From positions 620,001 to 684,000 of the forward strand of contig CAWJNV010000001.1 of assembly GCA_963844325.1 (NCBI GenBank): a stretch of 64,000 nt of DNA. The letters run 5' to 3'. Both the position numbers and the translations under genes were made by a program. Positions 28,581 to 37,729 of this stretch are shown in pieces (position 1 is the first letter of the stretch; each line of letters begins with the position of its first letter). Below the pieces are notes generated by a model. That model ran no database searches. It saw nothing but the letters and a program-made list of their open reading frames with translations, and was not told where the DNA came from. Source of the stretch: CADCTQ01 sp963844325. GTDB lineage: Bacteria; Bacteroidota; Bacteroidia; Cytophagales; 172606-1.

Positions 28581-31001
28581 CTAGCGCAGCACCTGCACCC
28601 ATCCTTTGATGGGACAAGGCGGGCCGCCGGCTTTGGTGAGTTGGTAGTAGTACACGCCGTTGGCCTCTCCTTCGGCGCACCAGGCGTTGTCGTAGCCCTG
28701 CTGCTGGTAGACGGGTTTGCCCCAGCGGTTGTAGACCCATAGTGTCCATTCGCCTGCGTCGATGCCGGGCACTTGGAAGCAGTCGTTGAGCCCGTCGCCG
28801 TTGGGCGTGAACACGTTGGGGGGCAGGATCGACTCGACCTTGAAGGTGCGGCTCACTTTGCCGCAGCGCGAAGCAATTTCTACCCGGTAGGTGCCCGGAC
28901 CGGGGGCCAGGAGAGTAGGCCCCGTCGAGCCGTCCTGCCAGCGGTAGTTCACGTTAGCAAGTGCCACCGTGGCATCTATCAAGACTGCCTCGCTTCCACA
29001 GCCAAACAGCTTTTCTTCCAAAGCATATCCGGGCAAGGCCGGCTCGTAGTCCACCCGGACCTCATCGGAGGCCGTGCAGTTGCCGTTGCTGACGGTTACC
29101 TTGTAGCGGCCCGGCCGCGAAACCAGGTAGTTGCCCTTCGAAGAGCCGTCCTGCCACTGGAAAGAAGCGTTTGCCTGGGACACATCCAGCAGCAGTTCCT
29201 GTCCCGCACACAAGGTCGTGTCGGGGCCCAGTTGGGGCAGGGGCAACTCCCGGTACGCCACCCGGATGCTGCCGCTGGCCGATTGGCAAGCACCGGACGC
29301 TACCTCTACCTTGTACTCGCCGGGCCTGGTCACCGTATAGGTTGACCCCGTGGAGCCGTCCTGCCAGCGGTAGGCCAGGGCACCGGCCGTAGTGGCGTCG
29401 AGCACCAGCGTCTGTCCCTGGCACAGGGTAGTGTCTTTGCCCAGGTTGAGGGCCAGGGCGTTTTCCTTATAACTCACCTTGATACTGCCGCTGGCTACCT
29501 GGCACAGCCCCGACGCCGTTACCCTGTACTCCCCGGGCTGGGTAACCGTGTAAGTGGCGCCGGCAGAGCCATCCTGCCACTGGTAGCCAGAAGCACCGAG
29601 TGTAGTGGCGTCGAGTACCAGGCGCTGGCCCGGGCAGATGGTGGTGTCGCGGCCCAAGTCCAGGGCGACCACGTTCCGCCGGGGTGTTCGAAAGGGGACT
29701 TCGGCGTCGTAGCCCAGCGAGTGAGTATAGGCGTCGTACGGGTCAAACCCGTAGGACGTAGCGTAAAAGCTGCTGTCGGAACTTAACACGTGTGATCCGG
29801 CATTGATGGAGGGTTGCGCAAACGAGTACAGGGGATTGGATTCCACCGGCTTCCAGGTAGCATTGAGGCGCCGGCCGTCCAGCCGCAGGCGGTTGATTGC
29901 ATCCGTTTTCGTGACTACGTTGATGTGATTGCGGTAGGTCACTGAGGAAAATCCGTTAGGTACCAGGAACGTAGCCCGTTTGGTTTGGAGGTCAAAAGGT
30001 TGCAATACCAGCATGTTGGGACCGCCCAGCGGGTTGCAGTTGTTGCTTTTCATGAACTGCGCCACGCCGATGGGGTTGTCAGACGTAATGAAGGTCGTGG
30101 CAGTGATCTCCCGCTCCACGAACTCGCCCCGCTTGAGCCGCCGCGACGCCTGCGTAGTGCCGCCGCAGTCGAAGCTGACGGTAGTGTTATCGAAGGCGGC
30201 TACGATTTTGACCAGGTCTCCCAACTGGTCGGCAAAGGGCACCACCAGGTACTGCCGTCCCCAGCGCCTCAGCGGGTAGTTCTGGTCCCAGATGTGGCTG
30301 TCGTCGCCCAGGCAAGCGATGTCTGCCTGCCGGGCGCCGGCAAACAGGGCAATCTTTTTAGCATTGGCGGCCTTTACGAAGGTTCCCGTCAGGTCGGTCC
30401 GGGCCTGCAACTGGTATACCTGCCCCTTGTTCAGCGTAATCGTGTAGGTACTGCCGAGCGGACGTAAATCAACCGTGAGGCTGGAGGGCGTGATGCTGAT
30501 CTGCGTATTGTCTTCGGTAGCCACGATCAGCAGTTGCGAGGGGTCTCTCCCGTCCTCGTCCCGGGCGGCCAGCACGACGTATTCGTCGCCCAGTTCGGCC
30601 AGGGGCAGTACCTGGGTGGATTCGGTAAAGAGTGAACGGTAGTGCATGGCCGTAACGCTTACCGGGGCATCGGTGGTAATGCGGATGCCTTTGTTGCCGG
30701 TGACATTTGACCCGTAAGGGTACCAGTCAATTCCGGGCAGGCGTACCTCCCGGGTTTCTCCGGCCACCACCACAAAATCCTGGGTGTAACCGGTTAGCGG
30801 CACCGAAAGCGTCCCCCTCGCCCCGGTCGTTGCACTGACGACAATCACTAATTCGGGCGGGCCGTTAAAGGCCAGGGTCAGGTTCTCCATGAACCCCAGC
30901 CAGAACTCCTGGCCTTTGGAGGAAGGAGACTGGGCGTGCAGGGGCGCCGCCGCGCATAACGCAAGCAAGGTGAGAAGGACCGGTAGGGAACGGGGAAGCA
31001 T
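28581..31001 (-). CDS. secreted IgGFc-binding-like protein with T9SS type B tail (paralog 1)
   Basis: 806 residues from MLPRSLPVLL. Layout: signal peptide ending LHAQ; an IgGFc-binding-like N-terminal domain (about 25-450; KGQEFWLGFMENL, STQVLPLAELGDEYVVLAAR, DDSHIWDQNYPLRRWGRQYL); four to five short Ig/PKD-like repeats marked by DTTLCQGQTLVLDATT and YRWQDGST; and a gliding-motility-type C-terminal domain (NVFTPNGDGLNDCF, VYNRWGKPVYQQQGY, CPIKGWVQVLR) that directs export through T9SS. Name similarity to mammalian IgGFc protein does not imply antibody binding. It is the last of three tandem paralogs, all read on the minus strand between a sigma factor and its FecR. Confidence 0.88.
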   Translation of the reverse strand: MLPRSLPVLLTLLALCAAAPLHAQSPSSKGQEFWLGFMENLTLAFNGPPELVIVVSATTGARGTLSVPLTGYTQDFVVVAGETREVRLPGIDWYPYGSNVTGNKGIRITTDAPVSVTAMHYRSLFTESTQVLPLAELGDEYVVLAARDEDGRDPSQLLIVATEDNTQISITPSSLTVDLRPLGSTYTITLNKGQVYQLQARTDLTGTFVKAANAKKIALFAGARQADIACLGDDSHIWDQNYPLRRWGRQYLVVPFADQLGDLVKIVAAFDNTTVSFDCGGTTQASRRLKRGEFVEREITATTFITSDNPIGVAQFMKSNNCNPLGGPNMLVLQPFDLQTKRATFLVPNGFSSVTYRNHINVVTKTDAINRLRLDGRRLNATWKPVESNPLYSFAQPSINAGSHVLSSDSSFYATSYGFDPYDAYTHSLGYDAEVPFRTPRRNVVALDLGRDTTICPGQRLVLDATTLGASGYQWQDGSAGATYTVTQPGEYRVTASGLCQVASGSIKVSYKENALALNLGKDTTLCQGQTLVLDATTAGALAYRWQDGSTGSTYTVTRPGEYKVEVASGACQSASGSIRVAYRELPLPQLGPDTTLCAGQELLLDVSQANASFQWQDGSSKGNYLVSRPGRYKVTVSNGNCTASDEVRVDYEPALPGYALEEKLFGCGSEAVLIDATVALANVNYRWQDGSTGPTLLAPGPGTYRVEIASRCGKVSRTFKVESILPPNVFTPNGDGLNDCFQVPGIDAGEWTLWVYNRWGKPVYQQQGYDNAWCAEGEANGVYYYQLTKAGGPPCPIKGWVQVLR

Positions 31002-31090
31002 ATTGCGCGTAAAGCGTTGAGAGTGAATGATGACTTGCAGATTTCCGGGGCATTTTACCATTCTTCGGCACCTGGCCCGGCAAACGTAGA

Positions 31091-33547
31091 CTACCGCCAT
31101 ACCTGCACCCACCCTTTGATGGGACAGGGTGGCCCGCCGGCTTTGGTGAGCAGGTAGTAGTACACCCCGTCGCCCTCTCCTTCCCCGCACCAACGGTTGT
31201 CGTAGCCTTGCTGTTTGTAGACGAGTTTGCCCCAGCGGTTGTAGACCAGCAGGGTCCACTCGCCGGCCCCAACCCCGGGCACTTCGAAGCAGTCGTTGAT
31301 GCCGTCGCCGTTGGGCGTGAACACGTTGGGCGGACGGACAGGCTCTACCCTGAAAGTGCGGCTCACCTTGCCGCAGCGGGAGGAGACTTCCACCCGGTAG
31401 GTGCCCGGACCGTTTGCCAGGTACGCAGGCGAAGCAGAGCCGTCCTGCCAGCGGTAGCTCACATTGCCCACGCCCACGGTAGCATCCAGCAGCAAAGTGG
31501 TGCTGCCGCAGCCGTACGCCTTTTCTTCCGCTGCGTACGCGGGCAAAGCAGGCGCATAGTCAACCTGTACCTCATCGGAGACGGCGCAACTGCCGTTGCT
31601 CACGGTTACTTTGTACTTGCCGGGTTTCGAAACCAGGTAGTTGCCCCCCGAAGAGCCGTCCTGCCATTGGAACGAAGCATCCGGCCGGGAAACGCTCAGA
31701 AGCAGTTCCTGCCCCGGGCACAACGTCGTATCTGGTCCTAGTTCCGGGCTGGGCAACTCCCGGTACGCCACCCGGATGCTGCCGCTGCTTGCCTGGCAAA
31801 GCGCAGAAGCCACTTCTACCTTGTACACCCCCGGCCCGGTGACCGTATAACTCGGCCCGGTAGTGCCGTCCTGCCAGCGGTAGCCCAGGGCTCCCGGCGT
31901 CGTGGCGTCGAGCAGCAGGCTTTGCCCCTGGCACAAGGTGGTGTCTTTGCCCAGGTCCAGGGGCGCAACGTTTTCCCTGTAGCTCACCCGGATGCTCCCC
32001 GCGGCGCCCCGGCAAAAACCCGAAGACACCTCCACCTTGTACGCACCGGGCTGCGTGACCGTAAAAACGGGTTCCCGCGAACCATCCTGCCAGCGGTAGC
32101 CGAGGGCCCCTGCCGTGGTGGCGTCGAGCACCAGGCTTTGGCCCGGGCAAATGGTAGTGTCCTTGCCCAGGTCCAGGGCGGCAACGTTGGGGGATTGGAT
32201 GAATTCCTCCGTTTCGTATCCCAGCGAATGGGTATAGGCATCCACCACGTCAAAGCCGTAGGATATGGCGTGGAAGCTGCTGTCGGAAGTCAACTCGTGC
32301 GGGCCCGGGCTGACCGGGTACTGCGCAAAGGAGTACAAGGGATTGGCCCCCACCCTCCGCCAGGTCGCGTTGAAGGGCTGCCCATCGAGCCGGAGCCGGT
32401 TGGTTGCATCTGTCTTGGTGACCACGTTGATGTAATTGCGGTACACGGTAATGAAACCGAAACCGGTAAGCACCTGGAAGGTGGCCCGTTTGGTTTGCAA
32501 AGAGAGCGGCGGCAGGATCAGCATGTTAGGACCGGCGAGCAGGTTGCAACTCTGGCTTTTCATGAATTGCGCCACGCTGATGGGTTTGTCGGCCTCAACG
32601 GAGGTAGCCGTTGTGACCACCCGTTCGAAGGATTGGCCCCGGTTGAGTCGCCGCGTGTTCTGCGCACTCCCGCTACAGTTGAACCGGACGGTGGTATTGT
32701 CGAAGGCGGCTACGATTTTGACCACGTCCCCCTCCTGCTGGGCAAAAGGCACCACCAGGTACTGCCGTCCCCAGCGACGGAGCGGGTAGTTCTGGTCCCA
32801 GATGTGGCTGTCGTCGCCCCCGCAGAATATGTTCGCTTGCCGGGCGCCGGCAAACAGGGCAATCTTTTTGCCGCCGGCTGCTTTTACCGAGGTTCCCGTC
32901 AGGTCGGTCCGGGCCTGTAGCTGGTACACCTGTCCCTTGTTCAGCGTAATCGTGTAGGGACGGTTGGCCGGCCGTGCATTGAGGGTAATGTTGGAGGGCG
33001 TGATCGTAATTTGCGAATTGTCTTCGGTGGCTACGATCAACAGTTGGGAGGGATTAAGCGGTTGGGAGGGCTCCAGCGGAACGTCGTCGGGGGTGGACAG
33101 CTCGTCCCGGGCGGCCAGCACGACGTATTCATCGCCCAACTCGGCGGTAGGCAGCACCTGGGTGGATTCGGTAAAAAACAAGCGGTAATGGACGGCGGCG
33201 ATGCTCACCGGCGCGTCGGTGGTAATGAGGATGCCTTTGTTGTCAATGACATCCGAGCCTTTCGGGTACCAGGTAGCTGCCGGAAAGGCGATTTCCCGGG
33301 CTTCGCCGGCCGGCACCTCGAAGTCGAAGGAAAAGCCGGTCGCCGGCACGGAAACCGTACCCCTGGTTCGCGTTGCCGAACTGACCAGGAGGGCGAATTC
33401 GGGCGGACCATTGGAGGCCAGGGAAAGGTTTTCCATGTATCCCAGCCAGAACGCCTGGCCTTTGGTGGTAGGGGACTGGGCCAGCAGGGGTGCCGCCACC
33501 AATAAGGTAAGCAAGCCAAGAATGACCGACAGGGCACGGAGAAGCAT
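31091..33547 (-). CDS. secreted IgGFc-binding-like protein with T9SS type B tail (paralog 2)
   Basis: 818 residues with the same layout as its neighbours: signal peptide (LSVILGLLTLLVAAPLLAQ), IgGFc-like domain (GQAFWLGYMENLSL, STQVLPTAELGDEYVVLAAR), PKD-like repeats (GKDTTLCQGQSLLLDATTPG, YRWQDGTTGPSYTVTGPGVY) and a C-terminal sorting domain (NVFTPNGDGINDCF to GWVQVWR). A short insert (about STPDDVPLEPSQPLN) sits after the LAAR motif, absent from the other two. The upstream bases around the start are nearly the same as those of paralog 3, pointing to recent tandem duplication. The gap to paralog 1 is 89 bases. Confidence 0.88.
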   Translation of the reverse strand: MLLRALSVILGLLTLLVAAPLLAQSPTTKGQAFWLGYMENLSLASNGPPEFALLVSSATRTRGTVSVPATGFSFDFEVPAGEAREIAFPAATWYPKGSDVIDNKGILITTDAPVSIAAVHYRLFFTESTQVLPTAELGDEYVVLAARDELSTPDDVPLEPSQPLNPSQLLIVATEDNSQITITPSNITLNARPANRPYTITLNKGQVYQLQARTDLTGTSVKAAGGKKIALFAGARQANIFCGGDDSHIWDQNYPLRRWGRQYLVVPFAQQEGDVVKIVAAFDNTTVRFNCSGSAQNTRRLNRGQSFERVVTTATSVEADKPISVAQFMKSQSCNLLAGPNMLILPPLSLQTKRATFQVLTGFGFITVYRNYINVVTKTDATNRLRLDGQPFNATWRRVGANPLYSFAQYPVSPGPHELTSDSSFHAISYGFDVVDAYTHSLGYETEEFIQSPNVAALDLGKDTTICPGQSLVLDATTAGALGYRWQDGSREPVFTVTQPGAYKVEVSSGFCRGAAGSIRVSYRENVAPLDLGKDTTLCQGQSLLLDATTPGALGYRWQDGTTGPSYTVTGPGVYKVEVASALCQASSGSIRVAYRELPSPELGPDTTLCPGQELLLSVSRPDASFQWQDGSSGGNYLVSKPGKYKVTVSNGSCAVSDEVQVDYAPALPAYAAEEKAYGCGSTTLLLDATVGVGNVSYRWQDGSASPAYLANGPGTYRVEVSSRCGKVSRTFRVEPVRPPNVFTPNGDGINDCFEVPGVGAGEWTLLVYNRWGKLVYKQQGYDNRWCGEGEGDGVYYYLLTKAGGPPCPIKGWVQVWR

Positions 33548-33649
33548 GTTGCCGTAAAGTTTTTAGGGAATGGTACAAATCAGCATAATTTTCGGGGCGT
33601 CTGCTTCCGCCTTACTACGGTACGGTCGTGAATGCCTGGACATGCAATG

Positions 33650-36064
33650 CTACCGCAGCACCTGTACCCATCCCTTGATGGGACAAGGCGGTCCACCGGC
33701 TTTGGTGAGTTGGTAATAGTACACGCCGTTGCCCTCTCCTTCGGCGCACCAGGCGTTGTTATAGCCCTGCTGCTGGTAGACGAGTTTGCCCCAGCGGTTG
33801 TAGACCCACAAGCTCCAGCCTTCCGCGCCGATGCCGGGCACTTCGAAGCAGTCATTGAGCCCGTCGCCGTTGGGCGTGAACACGTTGGGGGGCAGGATCG
33901 ACTCGACCTTGAAGGCGCGGCTCACTTTCCCGCAGCGGGAGGAGATTTCTACCCGGTAGGTGCCCGGACCAGGGGCCACAAAAGCAGGCCCCGTCGTGCC
34001 GTCCTGCCAGCGGTAGTTCACGTTGGCCAGTCCCACACCCGCATCTATGGTGATTGCATCGCCGCCACAGGCGTACTGCTTTTCCTCGGCGGTGTAGCCC
34101 GGCAAAGCCGGCTCGTAGTCCACCTGGACCTCATCAGCAGCCGAGCAGTTGCCGTTGCTGACGGTTACCCTATACTTGCCGGGCTGCGAAACCAGGTAAT
34201 TGCCCTTCGTAGAGCCGTCCTGCCACTGGAAAGAACCCTCTGCTGCCGAAACACGCAACAGCAGTTCTTGTCCCGGGCACAAGGTCGTGTCGGCTCCCAG
34301 TTGCGGCAGGGGCAGGTCTTTGTACCCCACCCGGATGCTGCCGCTGGCGGCCTGGCAAGGGCCGGCCGCCACTTCTACCCTGTACTCCCCGGGTTTGGTG
34401 ACCGTAAAGCTTGGCCCGGTGGAGCCGTCCTGCCAGCGGTAGCCCAGGGCGCCGGCCGTAGTAGCATTGAGGACCAGGCTTTGCCCGGGGCACAGGGTGG
34501 TGTCCTTGCCCAGGTTCAGGGCCGTAACGTTTTCCTTGTAACTCACCTTAACACTTCCCACGGCTCCCCGGCAAAGCCCCGAGGAGACCTCTACCTTGTA
34601 CGCCCCGGGCTGGGTAACCGTAAAAGTGGGTTCCCGCGAACCATCCTGCCAGCGGTAGCCGGAGGCCCCCGGCGTGGTGGCGTCGAGCACCAGGCTTTGG
34701 CCCGGGCAAATGATGGTGTCCTTGCCCAGGTCCAGGGCAACCACGCTGGGGGATTGAACGAATTCCTCCGTGTCATAGCCCAGCCAGTGGGTGTACGCGT
34801 CGAATACGTCAAAGCCGTAGGACGTCGCCTGGAAACTGCTGTCGGAAGTCAGCACGTGCGGACCCGCACTGATGGGGTACTGCGTAAACGAATACAAGGG
34901 ATTGGATTCTAGCCGCTTCCAGGCCGCATTCAGCCGCTGGCCGTCCAGCCGGACGCGGTTGGTTGCATCCGTTTTGGTCACCACGTTGATGTGATTGCGG
35001 TACACCGCATTGTCCAACTCCCGGAGCGCCTGGAAGGCGGCCCGTTTGGTTTGGAAGGAGAACGGCGGCAGAATGAGCATGTTAGGGCCACCCAGGGGGT
35101 TGCAGTTGTTGCTTTTCATGAACTGGGCCACGCTGACGGGTTGATTGGACTCAATGGAAGTAGTGGCCGAGACATCCCGTTCCAGGAATTCGCCCCGGTT
35201 CAGGCGCCGCGGGTTCTGCCCGCAGTCAAAGCGGACGGTGGTATTGTCGAAAGCGGCGACGATTTTTACCACCGTTGCCTCCTGCTCGGCAAAAGGCACC
35301 ACCAGGTACTGTCTTCCCCAGCGACCCAGCGGGTAGTTCTGGTCCCAGATGTGGCTGTCGTCGTCGGCACAGGCGATGTCGCCCCGCTGGGCACCGGCAA
35401 ACAGGGCAATTTTTTTGGCGTCAGCGGCCTTTACCAGCGTTCCGGTCAGGTCGGCGCGGGCCTGTAGCTGGTACACCTGCCCCCGGTTGAGGGTGATGGT
35501 GTAGGGGCGGTTGGCCGGGCGTAAGTCAACGGTGACGCTGGAGGGCGTGATGCTGATCTGCGTATTGTCCTCGGTTGCTGCAATCAACAGTTGGGAGGGA
35601 TGCGTGCGGTTCGCGTCGCGGGCGGCCAGCACTACGTACTCATCGGCCAGTTCGGCCGTAGGCAGTACCTGGGTAGACTCCGTGAAAAGAATGCGGGAAT
35701 GCACGGCCGTTACGCCCACCGGCGCGTCGGTGGTAATGTGGATGCCGGTGTTGTCAATCACCCCTGAGCCAAAGGGATACCAGTTCGCGTCGGGCAACCG
35801 GATCTCCAGCGCCCTGCCGGCCGGTGCCACGAAGTCCAGCGAAAAACCGGTCCGGGGCACGGAAATGGTACCCCGCGCCCCGGCGTTGGCACTGATGGTG
35901 ATGAAAAATTCAGGCGTACCGTTCGCCGTCGCCTCCAATTCCAGGTTTTCCATGAATCCCAGCCAGAACTCCCGGCCTTTCGAAGTAGGAGACTGGGCGT
36001 GCAGGGGCGCCGCCACCAATAAGGTAAGCAAGCCAAGAATGACCGATAGGGCACGGAGAAGCAT
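33650..36064 (-). CDS. secreted IgGFc-binding-like protein with T9SS type B tail (paralog 3)
   Basis: 804 residues from the ATG at 36064, chosen to match paralog 2 (MLLRALSVILGLL); an ATG 15 bases upstream is also in frame. Layout as in the paralogs: signal peptide, IgGFc-like domain (REFWLGFMENLELEATANGT, DSHIWDQNYPLGRWGRQYLV), PKD-like repeats and a T9SS type B domain (NVFTPNGDGLNDCFEV). It is the first transcribed of the three. The final repeats match paralog 1 more closely, while the signal peptide matches paralog 2, which suggests gene conversion among copies. Confidence 0.88.
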   Translation of the reverse strand: MLLRALSVILGLLTLLVAAPLHAQSPTSKGREFWLGFMENLELEATANGTPEFFITISANAGARGTISVPRTGFSLDFVAPAGRALEIRLPDANWYPFGSGVIDNTGIHITTDAPVGVTAVHSRILFTESTQVLPTAELADEYVVLAARDANRTHPSQLLIAATEDNTQISITPSSVTVDLRPANRPYTITLNRGQVYQLQARADLTGTLVKAADAKKIALFAGAQRGDIACADDDSHIWDQNYPLGRWGRQYLVVPFAEQEATVVKIVAAFDNTTVRFDCGQNPRRLNRGEFLERDVSATTSIESNQPVSVAQFMKSNNCNPLGGPNMLILPPFSFQTKRAAFQALRELDNAVYRNHINVVTKTDATNRVRLDGQRLNAAWKRLESNPLYSFTQYPISAGPHVLTSDSSFQATSYGFDVFDAYTHWLGYDTEEFVQSPSVVALDLGKDTIICPGQSLVLDATTPGASGYRWQDGSREPTFTVTQPGAYKVEVSSGLCRGAVGSVKVSYKENVTALNLGKDTTLCPGQSLVLNATTAGALGYRWQDGSTGPSFTVTKPGEYRVEVAAGPCQAASGSIRVGYKDLPLPQLGADTTLCPGQELLLRVSAAEGSFQWQDGSTKGNYLVSQPGKYRVTVSNGNCSAADEVQVDYEPALPGYTAEEKQYACGGDAITIDAGVGLANVNYRWQDGTTGPAFVAPGPGTYRVEISSRCGKVSRAFKVESILPPNVFTPNGDGLNDCFEVPGIGAEGWSLWVYNRWGKLVYQQQGYNNAWCAEGEGNGVYYYQLTKAGGPPCPIKGWVQVLR

Positions 36065-36112
36065 GTTGCCGTAAAGCATGGGAAGGGAGCTACAACATAA
36101 TACTTTTCAGCA

Positions 36113-36148
36113 CCTTTTGCTAATTTTTAATGCTTTACCCGCAAAAGG
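36113..36148. promoter_or_regulatory. small hairpin upstream of paralog 3
   Basis: Arms CCTTTTGC and GCAAAAGG enclose a 20-base AT-rich loop (TAATTTTTAATGC). It lies about 50 bases upstream of the paralog 3 start, in the region where its promoter should be. Function is not shown. Confidence 0.3.
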
Positions 36149-36367
36149 CCAGGATTCACGTGGGGGGCAATCCCACTTAGGTGAGCCGCACCGGCCTGGA
36201 ACGCCTGGGCATCCCTGCCCACTCCCCCAATACGCCAATACCTTAATCCCCTGCTCCCACATTTTTTTTCACCCCGGCTGGGGGATTTGCCCGGCTCGCC
36301 CGACTTCTCCTTACAGACAGGCGCCCCGGGTCGTACCTGCCCGGCCACCTTGCCCCTTACGTACACC

Positions 36368-37429
36368 ATGAACACACCAGACATTACAGCGGAACTGATC
36401 CGGCGGTACCTGCGGGGGGCGTGCACGGCCGAAGAAGCGGCCCGGGTCAATGCGTGGTTCAACGCCTTCGAGGAGCAGCCCGACCTGCTGCACACCCTGA
36501 GCCCCGCCGAACGGGAAGCCCTCGACCGCCGGATGCTGGACCGCATCAAAAGCCGCATTGCCGCCCAAACCTTCGCCCCGGAAAAAGAGGCGGTCGAAGC
36601 GGCAAAAGCGGTTCCGGTGGGCCGCAACCGCTTCCGGACCGGCGTCTTTACGGCCCTGTCGGGGGCGGCCGCGGCCGTGCTGCTGGCGCTGGGCGTGCTC
36701 TTTTACGGGCAGCGCCCCGGCCAGGAGGCTACGCCCGGCAAAGGCACCGTGGCCTCGGCGACGGTTACCATCACCAACCCTTCGGCGACGCTGCGCCGGC
36801 AGACCCTGGCCGACGGCAGCGAAGTGTGGCTGCACCCGAACTCCCGCCTTACGTACCCCCGGGTGTTCACGGGCGGCAGCCGGGAAGTGGCCCTGTCGGG
36901 CGAAGCTTTCTTCAAGGTGACCCGCGACCCGGGCCGGCCCTTCCTCATCCGCAGCGGCGACCTGCTCACGCGGGTGCTGGGCACGAGTTTCAGCATCAAA
37001 GCCTACGAAAACGCCCCTTCGGCCGAAGTGGTGGTGGTGACCGGCAAGGTATCGGTGCGGCTGGCCGATGCCACGGCCGAAAAAGGAACCGAGGTACTGC
37101 TCACGCCCCGGCAACGGGCTACCTACGTGAAGGCGTCGCGGCGGCTGGCCCGCGGGGAAACCGGGGCCGGGGCCCGGCGCAACATCTGGGAGACGAGTAC
37201 CCTCGCCTTCGAGAATGCGACCCTGCGCGAAATCATCGGCGCCCTGAACACGCACTTCGACGTGCGGATCGGCGTGACCAGCCCGGCCATGCTCAACTGC
37301 CGGCTCCGGGCCGACTTTAACGGGCAGCACCTGCCGGCCATCCTGGAAATGATCGGCGAATCGGTGGACGCCAGCTACCGCATCGACGGGAATGCCATTA
37401 CGCTGGAAGGCGATGGTTGTACGGAATGA
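36368..37429 (+). CDS. FecR-family anti-sigma protein
   Basis: 353 residues. N-terminal cytoplasmic anti-sigma part (ITAELIRRYLRGACTAEEAA), one membrane helix (about 92-114, FTALSGAAAAVLLALGVLFY), a periplasmic FecR domain (QTLADGSEVWLHPNSRLTYP, REVALSGEAFFKVTRDPGRP, GTSFSIKAY) and a C-terminal STN-like region (FENATLREIIGALNTHFDV). It should hold the ECF sigma factor inactive until the SusC-like transducer signals. Start at 36368. The cognate sigma gene is presumably that at 27949, on the far side of three minus-strand genes. SusC and SusD follow directly. Confidence 0.92.
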   Translation: MNTPDITAELIRRYLRGACTAEEAARVNAWFNAFEEQPDLLHTLSPAEREALDRRMLDRIKSRIAAQTFAPEKEAVEAAKAVPVGRNRFRTGVFTALSGAAAAVLLALGVLFYGQRPGQEATPGKGTVASATVTITNPSATLRRQTLADGSEVWLHPNSRLTYPRVFTGGSREVALSGEAFFKVTRDPGRPFLIRSGDLLTRVLGTSFSIKAYENAPSAEVVVVTGKVSVRLADATAEKGTEVLLTPRQRATYVKASRRLARGETGAGARRNIWETSTLAFENATLREIIGALNTHFDVRIGVTSPAMLNCRLRADFNGQHLPAILEMIGESVDASYRIDGNAITLEGDGCTE

Positions 37430-37534
37430 TCCGGACAACCAACAACGAACAACCAACAACTGCTTATGCCTACGTAACCTTTACCCAAACCCACTGCCTT
37501 TTGTACCGCATTCCCAACGGAGTCGTATCCGCCG

Positions 37535-37567
37535 GGATATGCCATATCTCCAAGATATGGCATATCC
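37535..37567 (+). promoter_or_regulatory. twin palindrome hairpin upstream of SusC
   Basis: Perfect 15-base arms GGATATGCCATATCT and AGATATGGCATATCC around a CCA loop. Each arm is itself a 13-base palindrome (GATATGCCATATC and GATATGGCATATC) with centres 18 bases apart. That looks like two adjacent operator sites as well as a hairpin. No T-run follows, so a terminator is less likely. Confidence 0.55.
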
Positions 37568-37612
37568 GTCCCACGCGTTGATCCTGCTCGGGCAGGAATG
37601 CGGCAGAAACGG

Positions 37613-37641
37613 AAACAGGGGTGTTGCGACCACCCCTGTTT
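37613..37641 (+). promoter_or_regulatory. hairpin in the SusC leader
   Basis: Perfect 11-base arms AAACAGGGGTG and CACCCCTGTTT flank a 7-base loop, 89 bases before the SusC start. It may be part of the 5' leader. There is no T-run. Confidence 0.4.
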
Positions 37642-37729
37642 GCCGGAAATGAATCCCTGTTGGCCACCCCGATAGGTGACAGGGACCGTTTTGTCTCATT
37701 TTTTACCAAAACGAAACCGAACCAAATGT

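Larger units (their letters stand above)
37430..37729. other. 300-base regulatory-looking gap between FecR and SusC
   Basis: No gene. It contains a CAAC-rich word stretch just after FecR (37437-37461), a perfect 15-base-arm hairpin made of two palindromes (37535-37567) and an 11-base-arm hairpin (37613-37641). The density of symmetric elements suggests transcriptional or post-transcriptional control of the SusC/SusD operon. Confidence 0.5.

Noticed and set aside
28581..36064. Antibody (IgG Fc) binding by the three tandem proteins
   Set aside because: The domain name comes from a mammalian protein. Many environmental Bacteroidota carry this domain, and nothing here suggests a host.
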